The notes: generated by a model not told the origin, from the letters alone. DNA of 64,000 bases from Saccharothrix algeriensis (GCF_016907655.1 NZ_JAFBCL010000001.1:6420001-6484000), one strand, 5' to 3'. Positions 31,736 to 40,376 are shown, counted from the stretch's first letter. Program-made: numbers and translations.

Positions 31736-33022
31736 ATGTCCGTACGCAGACGTCCCGGGGCGCTGATCGCGTTCAGCGCCCTCGCCCTGCTCGGCGCCGC
31801 CACCGCGGCGCCGGCGTCCGCCGCGCCGGACGCGACCGCGCTCGCCGCCACCTGCAGCGAAGCGCCGCGGGACCTGCCCGTCCACCAGTTCACCGACCAC
31901 CGCGAACTCGGCGTCGAGCTGGACCGCATCGAGCGCGTCAGCGGCGGCAAGGTCGCGGTCGACCTGCTCGGCCGCAGCAACCGCGGTCGGGAGGTCTGGT
32001 CGGCCCGGGTGGGCACCGGTCGCAAGGCCGTGCTGCTGACCAGCGAGATCCACGGCAACGAGAAGACCGGGACCGACGCCCTGCTGACCCTGCTGGACTG
32101 GGTCGGCACCAGCGACAGCGCCAAGGCGAAGCGCTGGCGCAGCGAGCTGACCATCGTCGCCATCCCCAAGATGAACCCCGACGCCGCCGAACTCGACCGC
32201 CGCGGCAACGACATGACGTGGCAGGAGGTGACCGCGCGCTTCCCGCAGCTGCGCGGGGCGCCGCCGGCGTGGAACTACTACACCGGGTCGCTGCAGGGTG
32301 ACGACTACTCGGCGAAGCCGGGGTTCGACATCAACCGCGACTACCACCCGGACCTGGACTACGTGCCGCGCAAGGAGGACCTGCCCGGCGCGTCGGGGCT
32401 GCCGGGCTGGTACCTCTCGCCGGAGACCCGCATCGTCCGGGACGTCTACCGCGGGCTCACCGCCGAGTTCGGCGAGGTGGACACCTACGTCGACCTGCAC
32501 CACCAGGGCGCCTGCTACGTGATGCCCGACGACCCGGAGCAGTTCGTCACCCTGTCGCTGTCGGGCCGGTTCGTCAACGACCCGGCGACCACCCCGGGGC
32601 TGGAGAAGTACGCGGACCGCTACGACCTGGACTACTCGAAGCGGCTCAACGTCGCGGTGCACAACGCCCTGCAGGCCGCCGCCGCGAACCGCCCGGTCTT
32701 CGGCAACGTCACGCTCTACCCGCAGGACATCCACCTGCCCGGCACCGGGCTCGGCTCGTTCGCGCTCAACGGCAGCGGCGCCGTGCTGTTCGAGGTCCGC
32801 GGTCAGACCCAGACGCTGGGCCAGCAGCACCGCGCCCTGCTGACCCGGGCCGTCCACATCGGACTGGACGGGCTGCTGTCGAGCATCGCCAGCGGCCAGG
32901 TGCACCGGCTCTCCCCGGCCGACTACGACCGGATCCCCCCGCGCGGCCCCAACATCGGCGGTCCGGGCGAGGACGCCGACCGCCGGGGCGGCGACCCGCG
33001 CGACGCCGTGCTGGAGCGCTAG
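31736..33022 (+). CDS. secreted M14 zinc carboxypeptidase
   Basis: Extracellular metallopeptidase of 428 residues. A signal peptide (about 1-30, ending PASAA) precedes the M14 fold. Zinc ligands are His106 and Glu109 in EIHGNEKTG and His255 in TYVDLHHQG; the catalytic glutamate is probably Glu353 in LFEVRG. The insert GFDINRDYHPDLDYVPR between them carries the Asn-Arg substrate-binding pair. It removes C-terminal residues from peptides or cleaves cell-wall cross-links; which of these cannot be told. Start ATG follows GAGGAGC. Monocistronic, ending at a hairpin. Confidence 0.9.
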   Translation: MSVRRRPGALIAFSALALLGAATAAPASAAPDATALAATCSEAPRDLPVHQFTDHRELGVELDRIERVSGGKVAVDLLGRSNRGREVWSARVGTGRKAVLLTSEIHGNEKTGTDALLTLLDWVGTSDSAKAKRWRSELTIVAIPKMNPDAAELDRRGNDMTWQEVTARFPQLRGAPPAWNYYTGSLQGDDYSAKPGFDINRDYHPDLDYVPRKEDLPGASGLPGWYLSPETRIVRDVYRGLTAEFGEVDTYVDLHHQGACYVMPDDPEQFVTLSLSGRFVNDPATTPGLEKYADRYDLDYSKRLNVAVHNALQAAAANRPVFGNVTLYPQDIHLPGTGLGSFALNGSGAVLFEVRGQTQTLGQQHRALLTRAVHIGLDGLLSSIASGQVHRLSPADYDRIPPRGPNIGGPGEDADRRGGDPRDAVLER

Positions 33023-33116
33023 GGCCGTGCTGGAGCGCCAGGCCGGTCCGGCGGGGCGGTGGAGCGCCAGGCCGGTCTGATGAGGTCGCGGTCGGGTGGC
33101 CGGTGACGTGCGTGAC

Positions 33117-33168
33117 GGTGATCCCGCCGGGGAGGGGTTCGGCAATCGGCCTCCTCGGCGGGATCACC
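33117..33168. terminator. hairpin terminator after the carboxypeptidase
   Basis: Inverted repeat GGTGATCCCGCCG / CGGCGGGATCACC extended by GGAGG / CCTCC, arms 33117-33135 and 33150-33168 with one mismatch. Confidence 0.7.
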
Positions 33169-33270
33169 CGGGGGTGTTCCGGTTGTGAGGTTGCTCTGCC
33201 CCGTGTTGGTCCACGTGCGGTTGGTCTGCCCGTGTTGGCCCACTGTTCGGTGCGGAGCTTGGTGGAAGAG

Positions 33271-33448
33271 AGGAAAGAGTCCTCGCCGGACGGGCAGGCC
33301 GCCAAGGAGGAGGAAGAGCGGTCGTGTTCTCCCCGTGTGGCCTGTCAAAGACGACCATGCTTTCTTGGGGGGTGCAAGCGAAAAGCGTGCTTGCACCCCC
33401 CAAGAAAGCATGGTAGCCCTCCGGGCAGGCCATACGGGGAGAACACGA
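33271..33448. repeat. nested palindrome, type 2, with conserved flank (element B)
   Basis: A conserved 5' flank (33271-33321, AGGAAAGAGTCCTCGCCGGA and on) leads into outer arms 33322-33344 and 33426-33448 and perfect 25-base inner arms 33355-33379 and 33389-33413 with loop around GAAAAGCGT. It lies between two plus-strand genes. The flank and arms match the elements at 19.3, 43.1 and 53.7 kb; the type-1 hairpin is absent here. Confidence 0.95.
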
Positions 33449-33587
33449 AGGCACAGGTTTGCGCCGGGGGCGCTGCCTGCTGTCGAAGCCGCCGCCCGGT
33501 GCCGCGACGGCCGGGGCTACCGTGCGCACCTGGTGCCGCCCGGTCGTGGAGCGCCGTGCGGCGGCTCGCCGCGGCGGTGAGCTGGAA

Positions 33588-33600
33588 GTCCACTGTGGAC
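33588..33600. repeat. 13-bp palindrome GTCCACTGTGGAC
   Basis: One of five perfect GTCCAC(A/T)GTGGAC sites in the window; the others are at 3367-3379, 8691-8703, 28970-28982 and 40708-40720, three of them within coding sequence. Confidence 0.85.
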
Positions 33601-33710
33601 TGAATTGTGCGGTTGTTTCTCCGGTTGCGCATTGACAGTTGCCATTTGCGGATTACCGGTCGTACCGACGATCAGCTGTATCGCGTGCGCTGCGCGTTCA
33701 GTATGGTCAC

Positions 33711-34154
33711 GTGATTGTGGAAGGTGGGTTCGGGACCCGGCGGAGCAAGCGGTGGCTGAGGCGGTTCGCGCCTTGGGTGCTGCTGGCCGGTTTCGCGTAC
33801 CTGTACCTGGCGATCTGCGTGTCCGGTGGGAACGCCGGGCCGGCGGGTGTCGCCCAGGTCGTCCCCGCCGCGGTCTCCGCCCCCGCGGCGACGCCGCCGC
33901 CGGCCGACCACCACCACGGTGACGACGACGGCGGTGGCGTCCTGATCCACCACCCGGAGTGCTCGGTCTTCCTCGGCAGCGAACTGCCGGCGGGGGTGGA
34001 CCTGCTGCTCGCGCTGGGGTTCCTCCTGTCGTTCGGCGCGTTCGGCGAAGCGCGGCACCGCGTCGCGCGCGGAGCCGGTGGAACACGGCCGCGTTCGACC
34101 GGGCTGTCCGGTGGGCGCGTCATCCTGCTGTCGCTGTGCGTCGCGCGGACCTGA
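33711..34154 (+). CDS. small two-helix membrane protein with His/Asp-rich loop
   Basis: Unrecognised protein of about 147 residues. A basic N-terminus (TRRSKRWLRR) precedes helix 1 (FAPWVLLAGFAYLYLAICV), an extracytoplasmic loop containing ADHHHGDDDGGGVLIHHPEC, and helix 2 (VDLLLALGFLLSFGAF). The His/Asp cluster and the single Cys suggest metal contact, which is inference. GTG codons at 33711 and 33717 are both possible starts; neither has a strong ribosome-binding site. It is 290 bases upstream of the SbnA-like gene on the same strand, so a functional link with a metallophore-like pathway is conceivable. Confidence 0.5.
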   Translation: MIVEGGFGTRRSKRWLRRFAPWVLLAGFAYLYLAICVSGGNAGPAGVAQVVPAAVSAPAATPPPADHHHGDDDGGGVLIHHPECSVFLGSELPAGVDLLLALGFLLSFGAFGEARHRVARGAGGTRPRSTGLSGGRVILLSLCVART

Positions 34155-34447
34155 CCGGTCCCCGCGCGGTGGTGCGCCCCGCGACGCCCGGTGCGGCGTC
34201 GGACCGGGCACGCGTGCCCCTGACCGCCGCCGGGACCCGCTGAAAACCGCGCGCTGACCGTCGTGCGGCGCGGCGGGCGGCCCGTCGTGCGGGAACGAGC
34301 GTGATCGCACCACGTCCTTCTTCCCTCTGTTGTCGAGGGCATCTTCCGTCGCCGTGTGCCCGTGCGCCCCATCTCGCGCTGATCGCTGCTCGCAGTCGTC
34401 CCGCCTGCGCTCGTGCACGTCCCGAGCGGAAATCCCTGGGAGTCCAC

Positions 34448-35608
34448 ATGGTCCACATCCCGCACCCCGGCCCCGGCCCGGACGCCGCGGTCCTCCCGAC
34501 GGTGCTGGACACCGTCGGCGCCACCCCGATGATCGCCCTGCGCCACCTGACCGACGAGTCCGACGCGTCGGTGGTCCTCAAGCTGGAGCGCTGCAACCCC
34601 GGCGGCAGCATCAAGGACCGGCCCGCCTGGCACATCGTGCGCAAGGCCGAGCAGGACGGCCTGCTGGCGGCCGGCGGGACGATCATCGAGTCCTCCTCCG
34701 GCAACTTCGGCATCTCGCTGGCCATGATCGGCGCGGCCCGCGACTACCGCGTGATCGTCATCGTCGACCCCAAGGTCACCGCGACGAACCTCGCGATGCT
34801 GCACGCGTTCGGCGCGGAGGTGATCGTCGTGGACGAGCAGGACGACACCGGCTCCTACCACAAGACCCGCATCGCCCTGGCCAACCGGCTGCACCGGGAG
34901 ATCCCCGGCTCCTTCCGCCCCGACCAGTGCTTCAACCCGCTCAACTCCGAGGCCCACTACCGCGACACGGCCGTGGAGCTGGTCGACCAGTCCGGTCCCG
35001 CGCTGGCCGCGGTGGTGGCCACGGTGAGCACCGGCGGGCAGCTGGGCGGGATCTCCCGCTACCTGCGGGAGCACGCGCCGCAGGTGCACGTGGCGGGTGT
35101 GGACGCGGTGGGCTCGACGGTGTTCGGCGGCGAAGCGCACTCCTACCTCATCCCCGGCGTGGGCCTGGGCTGGACGCCGGCCAACGTCGACGACCTGTCC
35201 CGCCTGGACTCGGTCTACAAGGTCTCCGACGAGGACGCCTTCCTCGCCTGCCGGGTCCTGGCGCGCGCGGAGGGCGTCCTGGTCGGCGGTTCGACCGGGG
35301 CGGCGCTGTGCGTGGCGCTGCGGCTGGCCCGGCAGCACGGCGCGGGCCGCTCGGTCGCCCTGCTCGCCGCCGACAGCGGCGAGCGCTACCTGCACACCAT
35401 CTACAACGACGACTGGCTGGCCGAGCACGGGCTGAGCCCGGACACCTCGCCGGAGGAGCTGCACCGCAGGGTGGAGCGCCTGACCCCGTACAGCGTCCAG
35501 CCGGCGCAGACGGCCAACTACCGGCCGGAACTCGCCGAGCAGCTGGGCTCGCCCTACGCGTCGGCCGGCGACCGCCTGCCCACGGCGGCGGGACGGCCGC
35601 GGTCATGA
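34448..35608 (+). CDS. SbnA-like PLP-dependent synthase (cysteine-synthase family)
   Basis: Fold-type II PLP enzyme of 386 residues. The Schiff-base lysine is Lys56 in GGSIKDRPA, the phosphate/substrate loop SSSGNFG is at 82-88, and STGGQLGG binds the PLP phosphate. The insert DTGSYHKTRIALANRLHRE and FNPLNSEAHYRDT are closer to SbnA, which joins O-phosphoserine and glutamate on the way to 2,3-diaminopropionate, than to CysK. SbnA works with the dehydrogenase SbnB, yet no sbnB is present here, so the product is open. ATG at 34448 follows GGGAG. The stop overlaps the ATG of an MFS exporter (ATGA), suggesting that the product or a derived compound is exported. Confidence 0.8.
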   Translation: MVHIPHPGPGPDAAVLPTVLDTVGATPMIALRHLTDESDASVVLKLERCNPGGSIKDRPAWHIVRKAEQDGLLAAGGTIIESSSGNFGISLAMIGAARDYRVIVIVDPKVTATNLAMLHAFGAEVIVVDEQDDTGSYHKTRIALANRLHREIPGSFRPDQCFNPLNSEAHYRDTAVELVDQSGPALAAVVATVSTGGQLGGISRYLREHAPQVHVAGVDAVGSTVFGGEAHSYLIPGVGLGWTPANVDDLSRLDSVYKVSDEDAFLACRVLARAEGVLVGGSTGAALCVALRLARQHGAGRSVALLAADSGERYLHTIYNDDWLAEHGLSPDTSPEELHRRVERLTPYSVQPAQTANYRPELAEQLGSPYASAGDRLPTAAGRPRS

Positions 35609-36861
35609 CCACCGACACCGGGCGCGCGCCGCGCGGGGCGTGGTCGCTCCCGGACTTCCGCCGCCTGTGGCTGGCCAACACCGCCGACGCCTGGGCGGTC
35701 TCCCTGCTGCCCGCGGCCGTGACGCTGGCGCTGGTGCACCGGGGCGCCGGGGCGCTGGCGCTGGGACCGGTGCTGGCGGCCAAGACCGTCGGCTTCGTGG
35801 TCGCCACCGTGCCGGGCGGCGTGCTGGCCGACCGCTGGTCCCGCCGCAAGGCGATGGTCCTGGCGTGCCTGGTGCGGGCGGTCGCCGCGCTCGCGCTGCC
35901 GGTGGCGCTGACCGGGCCGGGTTGGGGCAGCGCTCTGTGCGTCCTGCTCGTCGGCGCGGGCGAGGGCGCGTTCCGCCCCTCCTACCAGGCGATGGTCGGC
36001 GACCTGGTCCCCGAGCCGCAGCGGCAGTCGGCCAATGCCCTGTCCACGATCACCTTCCGCCTGGCGCTGGTGCTCGCGCCCGGCGCGGCGACGCTGGCGG
36101 TGGTGCGCTTCGGGCCCGCGGCGGTGCTCGTGCTCACCGCCGCGCTGTGGTGCCTGACCGCGCTCGCCCTGCGCGGGCTGCCCGAGCACCGGGGCGCCAG
36201 CGGGAGCCCGGAGGGGTCGGTGGTGGCGCAGTTCCTGTCCGGCGTGCGGGAGGCCCGCCGCCACCGGTGGTTCGTGGCGGGCCTGGCGATGCTGGTCTTC
36301 GTGCTCGCCGCGGGGGAGGCGTCCCAGATGGTGCTGCTGCCGGTGATCAGCCGCGACCGGTTCGGCACCGACTTCGTCTACGCCGCCGCGCTCACCGGCT
36401 ACTCGGTCGGGGCGCTGGCCGGCGGCGCGGTCATGACCCGCTGGACGCCGCGGCTGCCCGGCCTGGTCGCCGTGCTGGGCCTGGCGCTGTACGCGGGCAT
36501 CCCGCTGGCGCTGGCGCTCTCGTCGCTGGCCTGGCCGGTGCTGCTCGCCTACGTCCTGGCCGGGGTGGGCATGGAGCTGTTCAACGTGCCGTGGTTCGGC
36601 GCCGTCCAGCGCGAGGTCCCGCCGGACCTGCGGGCCCGGGTGTCCTCTTTGGACTTCATGGTCTCCTACTCCATGAGCCCGCTCGGGCTGGCGCTGCTGC
36701 CGCTGGTCGTCGTGGCGGCCGGAATGCAGGCGGCGCTGGTCGGCACCGCGGTCGTGGTGCTGGTGGCCTGCCTGGCGACGCTGGCGGTGCCGGGGATGAC
36801 CCGCTTCCGCACGCCGGGGCGGACGCCGGCCGCCGTCGCCGAGGACCGCGCGGCGCGGTGA
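35605..36861 (+). CDS. MFS exporter coupled to the SbnA-like gene
   Basis: Twelve-helix major-facilitator permease of 418 residues, of the enterobactin-exporter/MFS_3-like group judging by the N-terminus (FRRLWLANTADAWAVSLLPA) and the motif A variant GGVLADRWSRRKAMVLACL. ATG overlaps the upstream stop (ATGA), so the two proteins are made together. The pairing suggests export of an amino-acid-derived metabolite such as a siderophore or small antibiotic; the remaining biosynthetic genes are not in this window. Confidence 0.85.
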   Translation: MTTDTGRAPRGAWSLPDFRRLWLANTADAWAVSLLPAAVTLALVHRGAGALALGPVLAAKTVGFVVATVPGGVLADRWSRRKAMVLACLVRAVAALALPVALTGPGWGSALCVLLVGAGEGAFRPSYQAMVGDLVPEPQRQSANALSTITFRLALVLAPGAATLAVVRFGPAAVLVLTAALWCLTALALRGLPEHRGASGSPEGSVVAQFLSGVREARRHRWFVAGLAMLVFVLAAGEASQMVLLPVISRDRFGTDFVYAAALTGYSVGALAGGAVMTRWTPRLPGLVAVLGLALYAGIPLALALSSLAWPVLLAYVLAGVGMELFNVPWFGAVQREVPPDLRARVSSLDFMVSYSMSPLGLALLPLVVVAAGMQAALVGTAVVVLVACLATLAVPGMTRFRTPGRTPAAVAEDRAAR

Positions 36862-36871
36862 CGCGGTCGGA

Positions 36872-36903
36872 CCGGTGGCCCGTCGCGCCCGGCGGGCCAC
36901 CGG
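36872..36903. terminator. terminator between convergent MFS and arsC genes
   Basis: Perfect 11-bp arms CCGGTGGCCCG (36872-36882) and CGGGCCACCGG (36893-36903), placed in the 42-base gap so that it can serve both directions. Confidence 0.8.
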
Positions 36904-37314
36904 TCAGGCCGGGGGGTCGAGCAGCTCGGACAGCAGGCGGCGGACCCGGCGGTCGATCTCGTCGCGGATGGGCCGCACGGCGTCGACGCCCAGGCCCGCC
37001 GGGTCGTCGAGTTGCCAGTCGAGGTAGCGCTTGCCGGGGAAGACCGGGCAGGTGTCGCCGCAGCCCATGGTGATCACCACGTCGCCGGCCTCGACGTCCG
37101 CGGCGGTGAGCCTGGTGGGCGTCGCGGCGGTGATGTCCAGGCCGAGCTCGGCCATGGCCAGGGCGGCGGCCGGGTTGACCCCGTCGGCGGGCGCGGAGCC
37201 CGCGGAGCGGACGGCGACCCGGCCCAGCGCGTAGTGCTCCAGCAGCGCGGCGGCCATCTGCGAGCGGCCCGCGTTGTGCACGCAGACGAACAGCACTTCG
37301 GGGATCGCGCTCAA
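36904..37314 (-). CDS. arsC: arsenate reductase, low-molecular-weight phosphatase fold
   Basis: Reduces arsenate to arsenite in the cytoplasm; 136 residues. The catalytic phosphatase-type loop Cys-X5-Arg is CVHNAGR (Cys11-Arg17), followed by SQMAAALLEHYA; MGCGDTCPVFPGKRYLDW contains the second cysteine pair used in the thiol relay. In actinobacteria this family commonly works with mycothiol/mycoredoxin or thioredoxin. The start is TTG (TTG AGC GCG ATC) with GGAGA close upstream. It is divergent from arsR over 58 bases that hold the probable operator. Confidence 0.9.
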   Translation of the reverse strand: MSAIPEVLFVCVHNAGRSQMAAALLEHYALGRVAVRSAGSAPADGVNPAAALAMAELGLDITAATPTRLTAADVEAGDVVITMGCGDTCPVFPGKRYLDWQLDDPAGLGVDAVRPIRDEIDRRVRRLLSELLDPPA

Positions 37315-37360
37315 CGGGGTCTCCTCGGTCGGTGGGGCGGCTCATCAGCCGGGCATGATG

Positions 37361-37380
37361 TATCATACTCGAGTGATATC
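37361..37380. promoter_or_regulatory. probable ArsR operator
   Basis: TATCATACTCGAGTGATATC: an 8-bp perfect core ACTCGAGT flanked by TATCA/TGATA half-sites, between arsC and arsR and overlapping the arsR start. This is the usual place for an ArsR dyad. It would control both divergent units. Confidence 0.6.
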
Positions 37381-37675
37381 AGTACAGGATGATGTGCTGC
37401 GCGTCCTCGCCGAACCGCTGCGCGCGCGCATCGTGGAGTCGCTCGCCGAGGAGCGGCTGTGCACCTGCCACCTCGTGGAGCTGACCGGGGCGACGCAGAC
37501 CAACATCTCCAACCACCTCAGGGTGCTGCGCGAGGCCGGGCTGGTCGAGGCCGAGCCGCGGGGCCGCTTCACCTACTACCGGCTGGTGCCCGAGGTGCTG
37601 GAGCGGGCCGCCGCCTCGCTGGCCGCCGTGGCCGACCGGGCGCGCTCCGGCGAGCAGACCCGGAGGGCCTGTTGA
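37373..37675 (+). CDS. arsR: ArsR-family arsenic-responsive repressor
   Basis: Winged-helix metalloregulator of about 100 residues: LRVLAEPLRARIVESLAEE, metal-sensing cysteines in RLCTCHLVEL, recognition helix TQTNISNHLRVLREAG and the wing RFTYYRL. Binding of As(III) to the cysteines would release it from the operator. GTG at 37373 is chosen by family length; ATGs at 37355 and 37358 are alternatives, and the whole area overlaps the operator, so a very short or absent 5' leader is likely. The stop overlaps the TTG of the arsenite pump gene (TTGA). Confidence 0.85.
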   Translation: MISVQDDVLRVLAEPLRARIVESLAEERLCTCHLVELTGATQTNISNHLRVLREAGLVEAEPRGRFTYYRLVPEVLERAAASLAAVADRARSGEQTRRAC

Positions 37676-38736
37676 GCGCCCCCGCCGCCGACCGGTCCGC
37701 CGTCCTGCGCGGGCTGTCGTCGCTCGACCGCCTGCTGCCGGTGTGGATCGGGGTGGCGATGGCGGCCGGCCTGGTGCTGGGCCGGCTCGTCCCCGGCCTG
37801 CCGGGCGCGCTGGACGCGGTGCGGGTCGCCGGGGTGTCCCTGCCGATCGCCCTGGGCCTGCTGCTGATGATGTACCCGGTGCTGGCCAAGGTCCGCTACG
37901 ACCGGCTGGGCGCGGTGACCGGCGACCGGCGCACCCTGGCGCTGTCGCTGGTGCTGAACTGGGTGCTCGGCCCGGCGCTGATGTTCGCCCTGGCGTGGCT
38001 GTTCCTGGCCGACCTGCCCGAGTACCGCACGGGGCTGGTCATCGTCGGGCTGGCGCGCTGCATCGCCATGGTGGTCATCTGGAACGACCTGGCGTGCGGC
38101 GACCGCGAGGCCGCCGCCGTGCTGGTCGCGCTGAACTCGGTGTTCCAGGTCGTCATGTTCGGCGTGCTGGGCTGGTTCTACCTCGACCTGCTGCCCGGGT
38201 GGCTGGGCCTGGGCACGACGTCGCTGGACTTCTCGCCGTGGGAGGTGGCCCTGTCCGTGGTGGTCTTCCTGGGCGTCCCGCTGGCCGCGGGCTACCTCGG
38301 CCGGAGGCTGGGCGAACGGGTCCGCGGGCGGGACTGGTACGAGTCGAGGTTCCTGCCGAGGATCGGCCCGGTCGCGCTGTACGGCCTGCTGTTCACCATC
38401 GTGGTCCTGTTCGCCCTGCAGGGCGACCGGATCACCGCGCGCCCGTGGGACGTCGCCCGCATCGCGCTGCCGCTGCTGGTGTACTTCGCGGTGATGTGGG
38501 TCGGCGGCTACCTGCTGGGCAGGGCGGCGGGCCTGTCCTACGAGCGCACCACCACCCTGGCGTTCACCGCCGCGGGCAACAACTTCGAGCTGGCCATCGC
38601 CGTGGCGGTCGGGGTGTTCGGCGTGTCCTCCGGGCAGGCGCTCGCGGGCGTCGTCGGCCCGCTGATCGAGGTCCCGGTGCTGGTCGGGCTGGTCTACGTC
38701 AGCCTGTGGCTGCGCGGGCGCTGGACCACCACCTGA
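37672..38736 (+). CDS. acr3: arsenite efflux pump, ACR3 family
   Basis: Ten-helix arsenite exporter of 354 residues. Characteristic ACR3 segments are LDRLLPVWIGVAMAAGLVLG, the conserved RCIAMVVIWNDLACGD around the essential membrane cysteine, and FTAAGNNFELAIAVAVGVFG. The start is TTG, overlapping the arsR stop (TTGA), with GGAGGG five bases upstream, so it is translated with the regulator. Together with arsC this is a complete minimal arsenic-resistance unit. A short GC hairpin at 38738-38752 follows the stop. Confidence 0.93.
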   Translation: MSAPAADRSAVLRGLSSLDRLLPVWIGVAMAAGLVLGRLVPGLPGALDAVRVAGVSLPIALGLLLMMYPVLAKVRYDRLGAVTGDRRTLALSLVLNWVLGPALMFALAWLFLADLPEYRTGLVIVGLARCIAMVVIWNDLACGDREAAAVLVALNSVFQVVMFGVLGWFYLDLLPGWLGLGTTSLDFSPWEVALSVVVFLGVPLAAGYLGRRLGERVRGRDWYESRFLPRIGPVALYGLLFTIVVLFALQGDRITARPWDVARIALPLLVYFAVMWVGGYLLGRAAGLSYERTTTLAFTAAGNNFELAIAVAVGVFGVSSGQALAGVVGPLIEVPVLVGLVYVSLWLRGRWTTT

Positions 38737-38861
38737 GCCCGGCGGCGCCGGGAGGGCCGGCCCCGGTGGTGGGACGTGCCCCGCGAACTGCGGAGCCGCC
38801 GGGGCGCAGCGCCCTACACTGCTCGGAGAGGTCCGCACCAGGTGAGCACCGGGGGAGTGGG

Positions 38862-40376
38862 ATGTCCGGCGGATTCGCCCCGCTCACCGCCGACGACCCG
38901 CGCGTGGTCGGCGGGTACGCGTTGCGCGCGCGGCTGGGCGCCGGCGGGATGGGCCGGGTGTACCTCGCGTTCGGCCCCGGCGGGCGGGCGCTGGCGGTCA
39001 AGGTCGTCCGGGCCGAGCACGCCGAGGACGAGGAGTTCCGGCGGCGCTTCGCGCAGGAGGTGGCCCTCGCGCGCCGGGTGCGGGGCGCGGGCGTCGTGCC
39101 GCTGGTGGACGCCGACCCCCTGGCCGCGCTGCCGTGGCTGGCCACCGCCTACGTGCCCGGACCGTCGCTGCGGCAGGCCGTCGCCGAGCACGGCCCGCTC
39201 CCGCCCGCCGCGGTCCTGCGGCTGGTGGCCGGGGTCGCCGAGGGGCTGGCGGCGGTGCACGCCCGCGGCATCGTGCACCGCGACCTGACGCCGGCCAACG
39301 TCCTGCTCGCCGAGGACGGCCCGCGGGTCATCGACTTCGGGATCGCCCGCGCCGCGGCGGCCACGTCGCTGACCCGGACCGGGGCCAGCCTGGGCACGCC
39401 GGCCTTCATGGCGCCCGAGCAGGTGCGGGGGCGCCCGGTCACGCCGGCCGCGGACGTGTTCGCGCTCGGCCACCTGGCGGTCTTCGCGGCCGCGGGCCGG
39501 CCGGCGTTCGGCGAGGGCAACCGCGAAGCGCTGTTCTTCCGGATCCTCGGCGAACCGCCCGACACCGGGGACTGCCCCGAGGAAGTCCGCGCCATCGCGA
39601 CCCGCTGCCTGGCCAAGGACCCGGCCGAACGGCCGTCGCCGGCCGAGGTCCTGGCGCTGGTCGCCGAGCGGGCGGGCGGGCGCCCGCCGCCGGGCCCGTG
39701 GCTGCCCGAAGCGATCCGCACGTCCCTGGCCGCCCACGACACGTCCGCCCTTCGCCGCACGTCCGCCCTTCGCCGCACACCGGGCACCAGCACGGCAGTC
39801 GGCCCCACGGTGGCCGGCCGCACAGTGGTCGGCCCCACGGCGGTCGGCCGCACGGCCACGCCGGCGCGGGCTCGCCGGGCCCGCCGCCGCGGGTCGGTCG
39901 GCCCGACGGTCGCCGCCGCCGTGATCCTCCTGGCCACGCTGGCGGTCGTCACCGCCGGCCCGGTCCGGGTGCTGAACGCGGCGACCGGGCTGTTCCCCGA
40001 CCCGAGCGCCCTCCCGACCACGCCGCCCCCGGCCGCGCAGGCGCCCGCCGAGGCCCCGCCCCGGTCGCCGACGGGCTCGCCGGCCGCCGGGTGCGCCCGG
40101 GTGGTCGAGGGCATCGAGGCGTTCAACCGGTTGCCGGAGGACGGGGGCTGGGCCGCCCGCGTGGCGGGCGCGCGGCACCTGGCCACCGCCCTGGCCGCCG
40201 CGGCCGGGGTGGTCACCGACCCCGCCGTCCGCTCGGCCCTGGAGACGATGGCGACCGACCTCACGACCGCGATCGGCCACGCCCTGACGGGGGACGTCGA
40301 GCAGTTCCTCGCCCTGAGCGACAAGGTCGTGTCCGACGGCGAGGCGCTGGTGAACGCCTGTCGGGGGACCGGCTGA
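38862..40376 (+). CDS. membrane Ser/Thr protein kinase
   Basis: PknB-type kinase of 504 residues. The N-terminal domain has glycine loop GAGGMGRVY (26-34), Lys47, catalytic HRDLTPAN with Asp141 (Thr instead of the common Lys two residues on), DFG at 158-160 and APEQ. A Thr/Arg-rich juxtamembrane stretch carries short tandem repeats (TSALRRTSALRRT and VGPT-x-VGRT units). One membrane helix lies at about 348-366, followed by a Pro-rich spacer and a roughly 110-residue helical extracellular domain without PASTA repeats. The sensed signal is unknown. ATG follows GGGGGAGTGG. It stands alone between the ars genes and the oxidoreductase. Confidence 0.9.
   Translation: MSGGFAPLTADDPRVVGGYALRARLGAGGMGRVYLAFGPGGRALAVKVVRAEHAEDEEFRRRFAQEVALARRVRGAGVVPLVDADPLAALPWLATAYVPGPSLRQAVAEHGPLPPAAVLRLVAGVAEGLAAVHARGIVHRDLTPANVLLAEDGPRVIDFGIARAAAATSLTRTGASLGTPAFMAPEQVRGRPVTPAADVFALGHLAVFAAAGRPAFGEGNREALFFRILGEPPDTGDCPEEVRAIATRCLAKDPAERPSPAEVLALVAERAGGRPPPGPWLPEAIRTSLAAHDTSALRRTSALRRTPGTSTAVGPTVAGRTVVGPTAVGRTATPARARRARRRGSVGPTVAAAVILLATLAVVTAGPVRVLNAATGLFPDPSALPTTPPPAAQAPAEAPPRSPTGSPAAGCARVVEGIEAFNRLPEDGGWAARVAGARHLATALAAAAGVVTDPAVRSALETMATDLTTAIGHALTGDVEQFLALSDKVVSDGEALVNACRGTG

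Noticed and set aside
34330..34447. Cys-rich leader peptide (VAVCPCAPSRADRCS) upstream of the SbnA-like gene as cysteine attenuator
   Set aside because: The frame has no ribosome-binding site and does not terminate before the gene but continues far into it in another frame; the Cys codons are compatible with chance.
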